From positions 1,488,001 through 1,552,000 of the forward strand of contig NZ_CP163302.1 of assembly GCF_041022165.1 (NCBI RefSeq): a DNA stretch of 64,000 nt. Direction: 5' to 3'. Every line of letters begins with the position of its first letter. Positions within the stretch are counted from its first letter, which is position 1. Source of the DNA: Sinomonas sp. P10A9 (GTDB lineage: Bacteria > Actinomycetota > Actinomycetes > Actinomycetales > Micrococcaceae). Positions 63,601-64,000 of this stretch are shown here, one piece after another. Made by a program: the position numbers and the translations under genes. The notes under the pieces were generated by a model. It was not told the DNA's origin, did no database searches, and saw only the letters and a list, made by a program, of their open reading frames with translations.

Positions 63601-64000
63601 ATGAGTTCACAGGGAACGCTCTGGGCCGTTGAGGCCACAGGGCTTGAGAAGACCTTCGGAGCTGTCCATGCGGTTGCAGGGGTCTCCCTCGCAATCCGGC
63701 CCGGAGAGGTCGTGGCCTTCCTCGGCCCGAACGGGGCAGGCAAGACGACCACGATCGACATGCTGCTCGGTCTTGCGGTGCCGACCACCGGCTCCGCGGA
63801 GCTGTTCGGGCTTGAGCCGCGCCGGGCCGTCGACCGCGGACTCGTCTCCGCCGTGCTCCAAACCGGGGGGCTGCTCAAGGACCTCTCGGTCCGCGAGACG
63901 GTCGAGCTGACCGGGTCGCTGTTCAGCCACACGCGGGGTGTCCAGGAGTGCCTCGACCGTGCCGGAATTGCCGGGATCGCGGGGCGGAGGGTCAACAAGT
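63601..64000 (+). CDS. ABC transporter ATP-binding protein (3' end beyond the window)
   Basis: The first 133 codons are visible and open to the right edge. The Walker A motif LGPNGAGKTTT is at about residues 42-52; the Q-loop SAVLQTGGLL is near 83-92. The opening VEATGLEKTFGAVHAVAGVS and the TGSAELFG block are typical of ABC-2 type drug/lipid exporters. The signature and Walker B motifs lie beyond the window. An operator-like inverted repeat precedes it; permease and two-component genes are likely to follow but are not seen. Confidence 0.87.
   Translation, partial: MSSQGTLWAVEATGLEKTFGAVHAVAGVSLAIRPGEVVAFLGPNGAGKTTTIDMLLGLAVPTTGSAELFGLEPRRAVDRGLVSAVLQTGGLLKDLSVRETVELTGSLFSHTRGVQECLDRAGIAGIAGRRVNK

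Overview
The window is high-GC DNA (roughly 70 % by eye) with dense, short-spaced genes, frequent GTG/TTG starts and many 1-4 base stop/start overlaps. The gene content points to an actinobacterium of the Micrococcaceae (Arthrobacter/Sinomonas-like): an LpdA-type quinone reductase, acyl-CoA carboxylase AccA3/AccD/AccE, a SAM-IV-type riboswitch on metY-metX, and a long NAD-dependent DNA ligase. No rRNA, tRNA, CRISPR array, phage or insertion sequence was seen. The genus assignment is an inference.

Layout. 1-4.8 kb: end of an lpdA-like gene, a hemerythrin-like protein and a BenE-type transporter. 3.3-8.5 kb (minus): nitrate assimilation operon, transporter - nitrate reductase - FAD/[2Fe-2S] electron-transfer subunit. 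8.8-10.2 kb: a metabolite:H+ symporter. 10.3-12.9 kb (minus): acyl-CoA carboxylase alpha chain and Maf. 13-14.5 kb: an alpha/beta-hydrolase whose nucleophile position is Ala, divergent from a TetR regulator with twin operators. 14.6-17.9 kb: TetR plus MMPL exporter. 18.1-21.4 kb: dicarboxylate symporter and a DUF885 peptidase-like protein. 21.6-23.5 kb: accE-accD, divergent from birA. 23.7-27.2 kb: birA, PH-domain membrane protein, class III cyclase, PP2C phosphatase. 27.3-31.1 kb: ligA, inositol-phosphatase-like, GNAT. 31.2-34.6 kb: gatCAB. 34.7-38.1 kb: MarR/MFS pair, VOC protein, small membrane protein, DJ-1-like protein. 38.1-41.4 kb: LysR divergent from tdh-kbl (threonine to glycine). 41.5-46.2 kb: amine/amino-acid oxidase-like protein, hutI, histidine phosphatase, CPBP protein, VOC protein. 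46.2-49.5 kb (minus): PAP2 phosphatase, DedA, response regulator, sensor kinase. 49.7-51.2 kb: HipB/HipA module. 51.3-54 kb: SAM riboswitch, metY, metX. 54.1-57.4 kb: five-gene flavin/haem/iron-sulfur electron-transfer cluster. 57.4-63.5 kb: SHOCT protein, SGNH hydrolase, esterase, S4 protein, glyS, GNAT, acyltransferase. 63.6 kb to the right edge: start of an ABC transporter ATPase.

Non-coding structure is unusually informative. The acyl-CoA carboxylase alpha gene and the accD/birA intergenic region, 11 kb apart, carry the same 6-3-6 palindrome (TGTAGG-N3-CCTACA), suggesting one regulator for biotin-dependent carboxylation. A family of 76-78 bp palindromic elements built from four TGACCCCGCA units sits between convergent genes, and its outer units supply the stop codons of both neighbours; a third copy has the opposite polarity. 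A short dispersed repeat (19 identical bases in two unrelated genes, shorter matches elsewhere) appears mostly at variable protein loops or between genes. Further operators are visible at the TetR/hydrolase pair, upstream of HipBA, the esterase, the MMPL regulator and the ABC transporter. The most interesting candidate system is the 54.1-57.4 kb cluster: it has the flavin transferase ApbE and a complete-looking electron path from NADH to the membrane, but no recognisable FMN-binding substrate domain, and its NuoF-like subunit lacks one cluster-ligand Cys.
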